Origin: Stephanodiscus triporus | Lineage: Eukaryota > Bacillariophyta > Thalassiosirophyceae > Thalassiosirales > Thalassiosiraceae | Length of the DNA stretch: 11,652 nt | Direction of reading: 5' to 3' | Assembly (NCBI GenBank): GCA_036939755.1 | Contig: JALLAZ010000905.1 | Span: 1 to 11,652, forward strand | Translations under genes and position numbers: made by a program | Shown: in pieces, positions 1 to 7,728 of the stretch | Layout: every line of letters starts with the position of its first letter | How positions within the stretch are numbered: position 1 is the first letter of the stretch | Notes under the pieces: model-generated | Told to the model about the DNA's origin: nothing | The model's database searches: none | The model's input: only the letters and a program-made list of their open reading frames with translations

Positions 1-631
1 TCCCGGGTGGGAGGAGTGGGTCCGCATCGTCGTCGTCGGGCGGGCATTCGTCGATGTCGTCGTCGATGTCGTCGTCGATGTCGTCGAAATCGTATTCGTC
101 ATCGTCGCCAACGCGACCGCGGAGGAGGGAAACCCCCGCCGTCGTCGTCGTCGTCGCACGAAGGCGTCGTCGTAGTCGTCGTCGTAGTCGTCGATCATCA
201 TCGTCGTCGTCGTCGTCGCCAGCGCGACGGCGGGGGGCGCATCCCCCCCCCTCCTCCTCCGCGGGGCAGTGTCCGCCGATGCCGCCGCTCTCGAATAACG
301 ACACGCCTCCCCCCCCTCGACGACCGCCGCTCCTCCTCCTCTCTCCTCCTACTCCGCCGAAGCCGCCGAAGCCGCCGCCCCGACGATGATGAGTATGACG
401 ATGTTGTTGTTGCCACCGTAGTTGCCGATCGTGACGCCGCGTCGTTGCGTCGTCCGCGCCTACCGCTACCAACGTTTCGCCGCCGCCGCCGCTGCCGACG
501 ACGACGACGCCATCATCGTCGTCGAAGAGGGCGAAGGCGGAGGGGGGGCGGAGGCGTTGATGATGATGATGATGATGATGATGATGTAGGACGAGACACG
601 TCGCGGCGCTCGACCAAGGGGAGACGATCAT
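1..631 (-). CDS. Hypothetical acidic low-complexity protein, partial (runs off left edge)
   Basis: From an ATG at 631-629 the minus strand stays open for about 210 codons to the window edge, with no stop seen in that frame. The reading begins MIVSPWSSAATCLVL, then a run of nine His, Gly-rich stretches (GGGFGGFGGVGG), a segment with LFESGGIGGHCPAEEEGGG, an eight-Asp run, and an acidic tail such as DDDEYDFDDIDDDIDDDID. No domain is recognised. Asp-rich tracts of this kind also occur in the TOP1 and MA3 genes of this window, and a TATA-like box lies 84 bases upstream, both favouring this strand. Against it, GTC/CGT repeats keep several frames open by chance, and the plus strand also has a long Arg-rich frame here. 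A real but unidentified gene is possible, and the splicing and 3' end cannot be seen. Confidence 0.4.
   Translation of the reverse strand, partial: MIVSPWSSAATCLVLHHHHHHHHHQRLRPPSAFALFDDDDGVVVVGSGGGGETLVAVGADDATTRRHDRQLRWQQQHRHTHHRRGGGFGGFGGVGGERRRSGGRRGGGGVSLFESGGIGGHCPAEEEGGGCAPRRRAGDDDDDDDDRRLRRRLRRRLRATTTTTAGVSLLRGRVGDDDEYDFDDIDDDIDDDIDECPPDDDDADPLLPPG
30..220. repeat. GTC/CGT trinucleotide microsatellite cluster
   Basis: Imperfect runs of GTC and GTCGAT-type units occupy 30-95, 138-190 and 196-220, broken by short GC-rich spacers. A separate run of nine ATG/TGA-phase trimers lies near 558-587. If the minus strand is coding, these give Asp, Ile-Asp and His runs. The purity of the runs suggests recent slippage expansion. 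Confidence 0.85.
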
Positions 632-639
632 AATTACTT

Positions 640-1065
640 TTACTCTACCTGGGTAACTTGTTTTGGAATGGACACATCGTATCTACATCGACTTGTTCGA
701 TTTTGGGGCGGGGCTATTTATAGCTAGCTATGCGCACGCCACAGGCAAGAATTCTTCTCCAACGACCGAAGAAGGAGGTCACCATGTGTAAAAAATAGTC
801 CATCCACACATCATCATGGACTCGATTCGACTCGCTTGAATTCCTACACCATGCGCGGATTTAGATTGAGGACTTTTTTTTTTTTTCCCAGTTGATAACC
901 GACTTTTACACCTAAATATCAAAACAATAAAAACCGAATCGTCGAGCTTACACAAATAATAATACAATATATTATTATACCTTTCGACGAGAGGGGGAGA
1001 GAGGAGGGAGCTGGTGTGCAACAGGTCACGCACGCATCACTAAAAAGATGTGACGTCAAGGTTCC
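640..1065. other. AT-rich intergenic stretch, no gene seen
   Basis: This spacer holds the TATA-like box, a 12-base T run near 877-888, and an AT-rich block around 955-981 (AATAATACAATATATTATTA) that could form a weak hairpin. Open frames here are short and of unremarkable composition. It may include the 3' region of the eroded minus-strand sequence that starts at 1066. Confidence 0.6.
704..722 (-). promoter_or_regulatory. TATA-like box with adjacent GC box
   Basis: On the minus strand TATAAATA reads 722-715 and is followed by a GCCCCGCCCC box (713-704). The spacing of about 84 bases from the box to the ATG at 631 suits a core promoter with a start site near 690. The assignment is inferred from motif and position only. 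Confidence 0.35.
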
Positions 1066-1766
1066 TTATCGTACTGCACAGAAGGAGAAATAAATATTTA
1101 TGCTCGTTTTTAAGTCTTTCCGGAGGGTGGGTGGAGCGTAAATACTTTTTATTATGGTACACACGAATGCGTATGGCTCGCAGATCTTGGTGGCCGGGTT
1201 GTATTTGCACAGGGCGAAGTCGTAGGCGCCGGGATTCCCTGGGTCGCCGGCCGGTATACGCGAGACTCTCCTCGCCGCCGTCGACGACGAACGGGAAGCA
1301 GTAGCCCTCGTGTGGGCGAGTCGCAGCTCTCTCACGTGGGGGGGGAACTCCGGTGGCATCGCCAACGAGGGGATCGACCTCTCCCTCGTCGTCGTCGACG
1401 GGGGGGGTCGGCGGGGGGGTCGAGGATGGATCGATAACCCCCCCGACGTTCACGTCCCACCAAACGTCGTCGTCGTCGTCGGGGGAAGTCGCGTATCGCG
1501 CGAGGCGCTCGGGAATGCGCGAGATTGCGACGGAAGCCCGAGCCGACCCCAACCCGTCGCGGGAAAATATCCCGGCCCGAGTTGCCAAGGGCGATGATGT
1601 TGAAGCCGCAGACTCCCGTCTTTTCGCTCAAGCCAATCGGATCGGCCGCGAGAGGCGACGAGCTGTCCGGGGGGAGTCGCGGTTGCCCAACCGGCGCCTG
1701 CCAGTGCCGATAACAACAAGCGAGCGTCTTCGCCCATCCTCGCCATTCCTGGAATATGCCTCGTCT
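1066..1766 (-). pseudogene. Frame-broken coding-like tract, unknown protein
   Basis: Read on the minus strand, three frames in turn give protein-like sequence. About 1766-1570 gives GLSEKTGVCGFNIIALGNSG; about 1570-1255 gives ISRIPERLARYATSPDDDDD followed by VWWDVNVGGVIDPSS and EGYCFPFVVDGGEESLAY; about 1250-1066 gives PGAYDFALCKYNPATKICEP and ends at a stop at 1066. Each change of frame corresponds to one surplus base, the first near the T4 of GATATTTTCCC and the second near the GGCCGGCGACC at about 1248. No GT-AG intron of useful length fits the joints. Asp-rich content resembles the other genes here. The family is not recognised. It may be an eroded gene or a gene carrying assembly indels. 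Confidence 0.35.
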
Positions 1767-2138
1767 TGCTCATCGTCCCTCCCATTACAACTATCCTCTC
1801 TCGGGCTTCCATCATCCCACGCCCTACGATCAGCATCCACCTCACCCCGCAACCATTGCTTCATCTCAATGTGGCACAGTATTCATCCTCCATGCTACCT
1901 CCTACAATGTCTACTGAATCTTCTTATCAAATACAACCTGGTTCATTTCCCACCGCACTCTTCCACACAACCGATGGAAAACCAACATGCTCCAGGGTAT
2001 TATGATCCATGGGGTCAATCGACCACAACTCATCGTGATTGGCATCCCAGAGTGCCTCCTCGCAAATGGCATCGTGGGTGGCATCCGATCATATCTCCTA
2101 ACGAATTGCATCCAAGCGCGAGCAGGCCAGGTCTGTAA
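1756..2138 (+). pseudogene. Frame-broken Pro/His/Tyr-rich coding-like tract
   Basis: A 53-codon frame opens at ATG 1756 (MPRLAHRPSHYNYPLSGFHH, then PTPYDQHPPHP) and stops at 1917. From about 1870 a second frame continues with SSSMLPPTMSTESSYQIQPG and FPTALFHTTDG, and from about 1965 a third gives MENQHAPGYYDPWGQS, RDWHPRVPPRKWHRGWHP and a stop at 2136-2138. The same unusual Pro, His, Tyr and Trp bias continues across all three frames, which suggests a single ancestral low-complexity protein with two indels. No domain is recognised. The continuity is judged by eye. A set of small spurious frames is the alternative. Confidence 0.38.
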
Positions 2139-2284
2139 GGGGCATTCGCAAACCCCCAAATTTCCTCGTGCACCCAGTAAGAGCCATTCACATCACCGTG
2201 AATGAACCCAGCTATGCGTATCACTTGTTCCGAGGATGAACAAGAAGAACGACCCAAAAGTTATCTTGAGAATGCCTCCGCGTG

Positions 2285-2331
2285 TCAATTTTGAGGAAGT
2301 GTATCGACAATTTTGAGGAAGAATCTATCGA
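2285..2331 (+). repeat. Tandem direct duplication, unit 22-24 bp
   Basis: CAATTTTGAGGAAGTGTATCGA is followed immediately by CAATTTTGAGGAAGAATCTATC-GA, two adjacent copies differing by a small indel and substitution. It lies in AT-rich DNA just past the frame-broken tract that ends at 2138. Short protein-like stretches continue in several frames to about 2390, for example ILRKNLSTFFDFEVIVQKRE. Confidence 0.7.
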
Positions 2332-3295
2332 CATTCTTCGACTTCGAAGTCATTGTACAGAAAAGGGAAGAGTGCCGAGGATAATGACGCATTTTGATAA
2401 TATCCGCATCAAACGTCCCATGTGAAGAGCGAGTAAAGGAATAACAACGATTCCCGAGAAGAGATGAGGAGCAAAGCGAGTGAGGAGCTGCTCATTTTGA
2501 CAAAAATGGGGTGACACGTGGGAAACCGTTTTTCGAGGGTAAATATGTAAGAATTCACACAATTTATGCATTTGCAGAATAGTCCCATGGTTTTGCCCCC
2601 TCTTAGATTGATGACCTATACGGCCTGCTGATGAATGACGTCAAGATGGGGGGATGCTAGCTTGCTCCCATATCCCATCATTTTTCACGGAAACACGCAT
2701 GCTGTAAGGTCTCGCAGAGAGCTTACGACAAGCAACAGTCACCCTACCCTTTAAACGACAATGGCCCCTGCCAATCCGCTCGCGCGCCCATCACCGCCAT
2801 GGTGGCGACCCCCCGATCCATCACACTGTACCCACCATCTCATATCGGGAATCTGGACGTACGCCACTGGAAAGGTGGGCTTTGATCATCAATCATCCCA
2901 ACCTCGAATCCACTCCCGAACTCCCGAGAAACTGGACATCCTATTTTTTTTTTTTCACTCCTCTCTGTGCAAGGCCAAAGCTAAGCACGCTCGGCTCGTT
3001 ATCGGTCCGCTAAAAGTTTGCTAAGAACAAAGGCATCTTATATTAAATACTAAATCGACCGCCGGCATCGACCGTCGAGCATTGAACCTACCGCCGCCAC
3101 CGCACGAACCGACCCTGTGCTGGAATATTTGCATCCTGAGACGTAGTTGGCCCTGCTCCGATTGTCGTCCTTGCCGCTTTTTTGCTGGTGTCACTGCGTT
3201 GTTGACTATATCATGGCAATCACCCCGCCTTCCCAAACCCTTCCCCCATCTCCTACCAGCTTGAGATCCCCACCTCCCCCCCCCGCTTTCCGCCA
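2332..3295. other. Intergenic stretch without a convincing gene
   Basis: Frames here are short and their codon use differs from the GC-rich genes. An 87-codon plus frame starts at ATG 2761 but contains a phenylalanine run read from a T12 tract near 2944-2955. The part nearest 3295 is probably the 3' untranslated region of the MA3 gene, which ends at 3296 on the minus strand. No RNA gene or terminator was recognised. Confidence 0.5.
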
Positions 3296-4697
3296 TCACT
3301 TGAGTAGGATGGAGCTCGCCATGCTCTCGAACTCGTCCAACATACCCGGAGCCGCCGGCACGTCCAACCTCACGTCATCCATCGTCCTGCGCAGGCGATC
3401 GACACCCTTGGCGACCTGATACTCCGACACGATGGCGTTGTTAACGAGGAACACGAACAGCGCCGCCATGGCGTCGAGGGAGGAGGAACAGCCCCCCCCC
3501 GTGTCGTCGTCGTCGTAATAGTCGTCGTCCGCCGTCCTCCTCCATCGCGATCCTGACGCCGCGCTTCACGAGCTCGTGGTGGAAGTGACTCGCCTTGAGC
3601 TCGCGTACGCAGCTCGCGGCCTCGTCGAGCTCCCTCGAGAGGAGGTACTCCTTAAGGAGCTGGTCCATCGTGTCCTTCAATTCCGATACCGGTCGGCCGT
3701 CTCCTGGCCCCCACACCCTCTCGAGGCGGGCGGTGCAGTGCTCCCGCGATAGGAGTCCCACGGCCTTCTCGACGACGGGATCCCCCGGGTGGGAGTTGTT
3801 ACGATTCGAGAGGAAGGCGGGCGGCAGGACCTCGTCGATGACCGCGCGGGCGAGGAAGGATCCGACCATGGCCTTGTTTGTTGTTGTTGTTGTTGTTGTT
3901 TTTCGAAGGGGGGGGGGAAGGGCGGGCGAGGAAGAAGAGAGACAAAAAAAATTGAGTTTTTCGGACGTATTACGCGTCGCCCTTCACCGCCCCTTTCTTC
4001 GTTTCCTTCGCGAGATGTATAAAAACTAACGGGGCGCGAAAAGAACCACGCGAATGAACATCATACAATCGCCTCGACGGGCCCGTGCGCCGCGCCGCGC
4101 CGCGCAATATCGATCTCTCTCACCTTGGCGTCGGGTATGTCGATGCTAAGGTCGTCGATCGAGTCCAACACAAGCTCGAACCCGCCCGTCATGTCGTCGT
4201 CCGCGAGCGGGCACGGGTGAAGGCACGCCAGGAGCCTCGATATCAGCTCCCGCTCCCTCGGTCCCTCGTCCATGCCCAGGGATATCGCGCGCTTCACGAC
4301 CTCGACGTGATACGCGCGGCATCGCAGCTCGTCGATGCACCTGACGACCTCGTCGGGGTCGGACGAGTCGAAATACTCCCGTATCGCGTCGCCTACTCGT
4401 ATCTTGAATTCGGGCAGGGTGAGGAGGGGGCCGTACACCGGCCTCCCGTCGACGACGTCGACGACGACGGAGGACCTACCGACGACGACGACGACGACGT
4501 CGTCGACGTCGTCGTCGACGCCCCCGACGCCGACGACGTCGTTCGACGCCCACGCGTCGTCGTGGTCGTCGAGGTCGTCGCGCATCCGCGATCTCGTGGA
4601 GGAATCGTCCTCCACCCTCCCGTCTTCTTCTCCGTCATCTTCTTCTCCGTTGTCGTCGTCGTTGTCGACGATGAGCCTTGGTTGATCCGCCGTGGTA
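3296..4697 (-). CDS. PDCD4-like protein with two MA3 domains (5' partial, one frameshift)
   Basis: Exon A is 4697-4124 and exon B 3872-3296, joined by a 251 bp intron (donor AAG|GTGAGAGAG, acceptor CAAG|GCC) that keeps frame and joins SIDIPDAK to AMVGSFLARAVIDEVLPP. After an acidic N-terminal stretch, the first MA3 domain includes LPEFKIRVGDAIREYFDSSD and YHVEVVKRAISLGMDEG. The second includes ELKDTMDQLLKEYLLSRELD, FHHELVKRGVRIAMEED and the C-terminal DDVRLDVPAAPGMLDEF. In animal PDCD4 and plant MRF proteins MA3 domains bind eIF4A and restrain or tune translation; that role here is inferred. Exon B is 577 nt, so one extra base must be discounted between about 3490 and 3540 to reach the conserved end. 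A T-rich tract and CAG at 4700-4698 mark a 3' splice site, implying an unseen upstream exon; the first in-frame ATG otherwise is 4585. Family call is strong, exact ends are not. Confidence 0.8.
3873..4123 (-). other. Intron of the MA3-domain gene
   Basis: The minus-strand sequence begins GTGAGAGAG at 4123 and ends AG at 3873. Just before the acceptor it holds about seven AAC trimers instead of a pyrimidine tract, and further upstream a C9 run. Removing it joins two halves of a conserved MA3 inter-domain segment in frame, which is the main evidence for it. Confidence 0.75.
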
Positions 4698-4710
4698 CTG
4701 AAATGAAGAT

Positions 4711-4858
4711 TTTAGTACCGCGGTAAGCTACGGTAAGCTACGGTAAGCAACAAAAGGGGTAATTTTACCGCTTTACTGTGCTTTACCGTAGCTCTGGCCC
4801 AGATTGGGCTTACCGGCGGTAATTCCGGTAATTACCCGGTAATTACCGGGTAAAAAAC
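4711..4858. repeat. GGTAA-rich palindromic repeat, possible MITE remnant
   Basis: Three tandem decamers CGGTAAGCTA (4721-4750, last copy with one change) are followed by complementary CTTTACCGTAGCT (4781-4793), so a stem can form. Two copies of the perfect palindrome GGTAATTACC lie at 4827-4836 and 4838-4847, followed by GGGTAA. GGTAA or its complement occurs many times in about 140 bp. It sits immediately upstream, in the direction of transcription, of the 3' splice site at 4698 of the MA3 gene, so it is probably inside an intron or the 5' region of that gene. Confidence 0.6.
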
Positions 4859-5020
4859 AACTAAGGTACCAACGGTTGAGGTCATGCTCAATAGAGAGGT
4901 ATTGGAGATCCGGATTTTCGGTTCTGTTTTTTTAGAATGTTCTAAAAATAGAACAGCCAATAATGGTTCTATTTTGTGGCAGCAGCCAAAATTTGTTCTA
5001 TTTTTTATGGCAGCCGTGAC

Positions 5021-5176
5021 CATGCATGAAGACTGTGTGTTCAATTTATGGCATCCACGGCATCGCTCCACGATGTGAGTGTGTTAGTTGCCACCAAAGA
5101 GATGGCGGCAACTCACACAATGTGCCTTCTTCATGCATAACTTCAAGGCAGCATTGCTCTCTTTGGCAGCAACTCA
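5021..5176. repeat. Nested inverted repeats inside the candidate element
   Basis: CATGCATGAAGA (5021-5032) pairs with TTCTTCATGCAT (5128-5139), and AGTTGCCACCAAAGAGAT (about 5085-5102) pairs imperfectly with CTCTCTTTGGCAGCAACT (about 5157-5174). GGCAACTCACACA-type words also repeat directly. The arms interleave, so they do not form one simple hairpin. Rearranged or nested insertions would explain this. Confidence 0.55.
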
Positions 5177-5259
5177 CACAGTGCGCCTGCATCAGAACAA
5201 TGTGCAAACCGTAGTCATATACAAATAAAAAACAAATAGTCTAAAATAAGAATTTTTAC

Positions 5260-5680
5260 CTAAATAAACGCGTCTTTCTCTTCAGGGATAGCAGGGAGGG
5301 ATTGCACATAGTTGCGCTTAGGTTCCACGACCTTTCCCTGCCTGATATGGCTCAACAATTGAGCCTTCTTGTTGACATTGTGGAGCGTGTAGCTAAAGGA
5401 ATGGTAAGTGATGTGGAATTGTGATATGAATTTCGACGTGTGGGCCTTCTTCAGAGGAGATGACGGCTCAGCGGACGGTTTGCCATCGTTGTCGTCATCA
5501 GCGTCATTGGGAGTTGCCAGATCAATGATGGGTACGCAGAGGGGCTTCCTTCGACTCCGCCGTCGCCGGCGTCGTCGTCGTTGTCACGGTCAAGGTTGTC
5601 ATCATTGACAAAAATTATGGGGACGGGTTGCCGCAGCGTGGCATCCTGCCATGGCGGCGGCCAGACAGCGTGGAGCGTGG
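5260..5680 (-). pseudogene. Broken exon-like coding fragment within the element
   Basis: On the minus strand a strong 3' splice site (TATCTTTTATTTTTAG) at 5681 is followed by an open frame giving TLHAVWPPPWQDATLRQPVP, IIFVNDDNLDRDNDDDAGDG and GVEG. At the CCCC near 5544-5541 the coherent reading moves to another frame: LCVPIIDLATPNDADDDNDG, KPSAEPSSPLKKAHTSK, FISQFHITYHSFSYTL, NKKAQLLSHIRQGKVVEPKR, and a stop TAG at 5262-5260. One missing base explains the break. The reading is about 140 codons of varied, protein-like composition. The protein is not recognised. It could be the last exon of an element-encoded protein or a captured host fragment. Confidence 0.45.
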
Positions 5681-5795
5681 CTAAAAATAAAAGATACCGA
5701 GGTGGGACAACGACCTCTGGATTTATTTTTAGGGCGTCATAAAATTAGAACAAAAATCCGGCGGTTCTATTTTTAGAACGTTCTGAAAATAGAAC

Positions 5796-6068
5796 GAGTT
5801 GCCTATCTCCCACAGATATTGAAGATATTGTAGACACACTGATCTGTTATGTATCAGAACTCTGAATCTGGACTCTTGTTCAAAATCCTGACCAGACTCC
5901 CCAGACAGGTTAAGGTTATTGAATTGGAACTTAGTGGAAAAAAGTAAATGTTGTCTATTTTTCTGAGTAAAACGAAATCAAATGCGATGTACCTATTCTC
6001 CTCCCAACCAAAATGCTTCAAAGTAGCTTGTGCGCACAGACGCTCGATCATAACTAACCGCCCAATTT
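5796..6068. other. AT-rich spacer, likely TOP1 3' region
   Basis: It separates the right end of the candidate element from the TOP1 stop codon. A 72-codon minus frame (6072-5854) opens with TTG over the TOP1 stop and contains ATG-initiated MIERLCAQATLKHFGWEENR, but it has no recognised domain. A short plus-strand piece, PTDIEDIVDTLICYVSEL, follows a CCCACAG. Neither is convincing as a gene. Confidence 0.45.
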
Positions 6069-7696
6069 TCAATCCTGCTTACCGACCTCCTCGTTGAAGA
6101 GCCAATCCGGCGGGACAGCCATAGCCCAATTGAACTTGTCTCTAAGAGTCTTCGAGAAAATCTTTTCGATGGGCACTTCGTTCCGCTTGCAAAAGGCAAC
6201 CGAAATACGCGGATCCATGTAATTCAACTGTTGGATTGAAAATCAACCAATACAAAGAAATATCCAATTGTTAGCGAAAGCAATTCATGTATATCGATGA
6301 GAAAATATTCCATACGGAAAGACAAAAGCCGTCTCGCCACGCACCTTCGAAGTTCCAAGCGAGACCTCCTTGTTATCGTCCTTATGCTTGATGTTCATCT
6401 CCATCTTCTTTATCTTATCGCCCCAAGTCTGTATGCGCTTGATGACCTGATCTTGCTTCGGCACGCCATCCCACAAGTGCGCATCGTCGAATTTGGCATC
6501 CGCCAACGACTTTTTCAGGATCTTCGCCTTCTCGTCCGCCTCAGTCGCGGCGATCTTCTCGTCCTTTGTCTTTGCCTTCTCCTTCATGGCCTTGGCCTTC
6601 TCGATGGCCGCGGCAACCTTGACGGCCAATTTCGCGGGATCCTTCTTCGTCGGTATTTTGCCGTCCCCCCCGGACGTGATCTTCTTCAGGATCTTCTTCA
6701 GCACCTTCTTCTGATCCTTCAATTTCTCGAGCTTAGCGCCCAGGCCCTCCAAGTTGGCCTCCTGCGCCTTGCTCACCGAGCGCTGGTGATTGCAGAGGAT
6801 GGCCACCTCACGATTGGCGTTGTTGTATTCCACGACCTTCTCCGAGGCCGACAGCCGTTTCCAACTCGCCGATTCTTCCGTCTTCATTAGCTCGTCCTGG
6901 AGCGTCTTCGAGGCGTTGTACGTGCGGAAAACCTTCGCGGTGAGACCCTCCATGATCCCCTTGAGGTGAGCGTTGAGAATCGGAGGCGTGAGGTCGCTGA
7001 AGACGTCGTCCGTTGACTTCTTCTTCTTGCAGAAGCTTTTGAAATTCTCGTACACCTGCTCGCCCATGCCGTTTTTCTCGGTGTACAGAGCCGAGCCGAA
7101 GTCGATTGTCTGCTTGAAGAGCATCGAATCCTTGCCGAGGAATTCGAGCTCGATCTCTTTGTTACCATCCCCCTCGCCGTTCGGGTCGAATTTCAAGTGC
7201 TCCACGCGCAGCGAGCAGCACCCCACAGTGTCGGCCTCCTCGTCGGTGTCCTTCTCCCCCCCCACTCGCAGCGCGAGGCGATCGATGACCCACATCGCCG
7301 TGGCGAGCTGCCTCGTCTCGTGGCTCTTCGACGTGAGGTTCTTCTTGTAGTCGGCGCGTATCCTGTCGATGTTACCGCAGAGCTTCGCGGCCTTGTTGTA
7401 CTTCGACCGGTCGCTCTTGCCCTTGAAGCTCGACATCGCCGCGAGCTGCATGTACTTATTCTGGCCGTTGATGTTCTCGGTCCACTGGCACAGCCACTGC
7501 ACGGTCGGATCGTGTCGTATCTCCCCCCACGCGCGTCCGGGCACGTGGCAACGCGGGGCCGGGGCGCATTCGGAGACGTTGAGCATGACCTGCTCGGGGG
7601 AAACGCGCTGCTTCAATTTGCCCATCTTGGGGTGTTCCCCCCGTCCGCGGAATGCCCCGGGGGGTTCCACTGTTTTTTTTTTTTTTCGTCGGGGAN

Positions 7697-7728
<32 letters not shown>

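Larger units (their letters stand above)
4921..5795. mobile_element. Candidate DNA transposon or MITE-like element with palindromic ends
   Basis: The left end (4921-4954) and the reverse complement of the right end (5764-5795) share a terminal inverted repeat of about 32-34 bp: GTTCTgTTTT...AGAA.GTTCT then AAAAATAGAAC. Each end is itself near-palindromic because it contains paired GTTCTA/TAGAAC motifs. Further GTTCTATTTT motifs follow at about 4965 and 4995, and the complement TTAGAAC lies at 5745, a subterminal repeat pattern typical of cut-and-paste elements such as hAT. No clear target-site duplication was found, so the true termini may differ. The interior is AT-rich with inverted repeats on the left and a broken minus-strand coding fragment on the right. 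No transposase motif was recognised. Confidence 0.5.

Noticed and set aside
7..633. A 208-codon Arg/Val-rich plus-strand frame
   Set aside because: It is what GTC/CGT repeats give in that phase. The minus-strand frame has the acidic bias seen in the confirmed genes and a TATA-like box.
2761..3024. An 87-codon plus frame starting MAPANPLARP
   Set aside because: It runs through a T12 tract as a phenylalanine run and shows no domain or splice support.
3021..3299. A 92-codon minus frame overlapping the MA3 gene stop
   Set aside because: It begins at the stop codon of that gene and its composition fits a 3' untranslated region.
4085..4726. A 213-codon plus frame over the MA3 gene
   Set aside because: It is the antisense shadow of exon A, whose minus-strand reading has clear MA3 motifs.
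5286..5403. A plus-strand exon with CTCTTCAG acceptor and ATG|GTAAGT donor
   Set aside because: The minus-strand frame across it is longer and has a better acceptor. The opposite reading is kept only as an alternative in the findings.
5854..6072. A 72-codon minus frame overlapping the TOP1 stop
   Set aside because: It opens with TTG, has no domain and lies where the TOP1 3' untranslated region should be.
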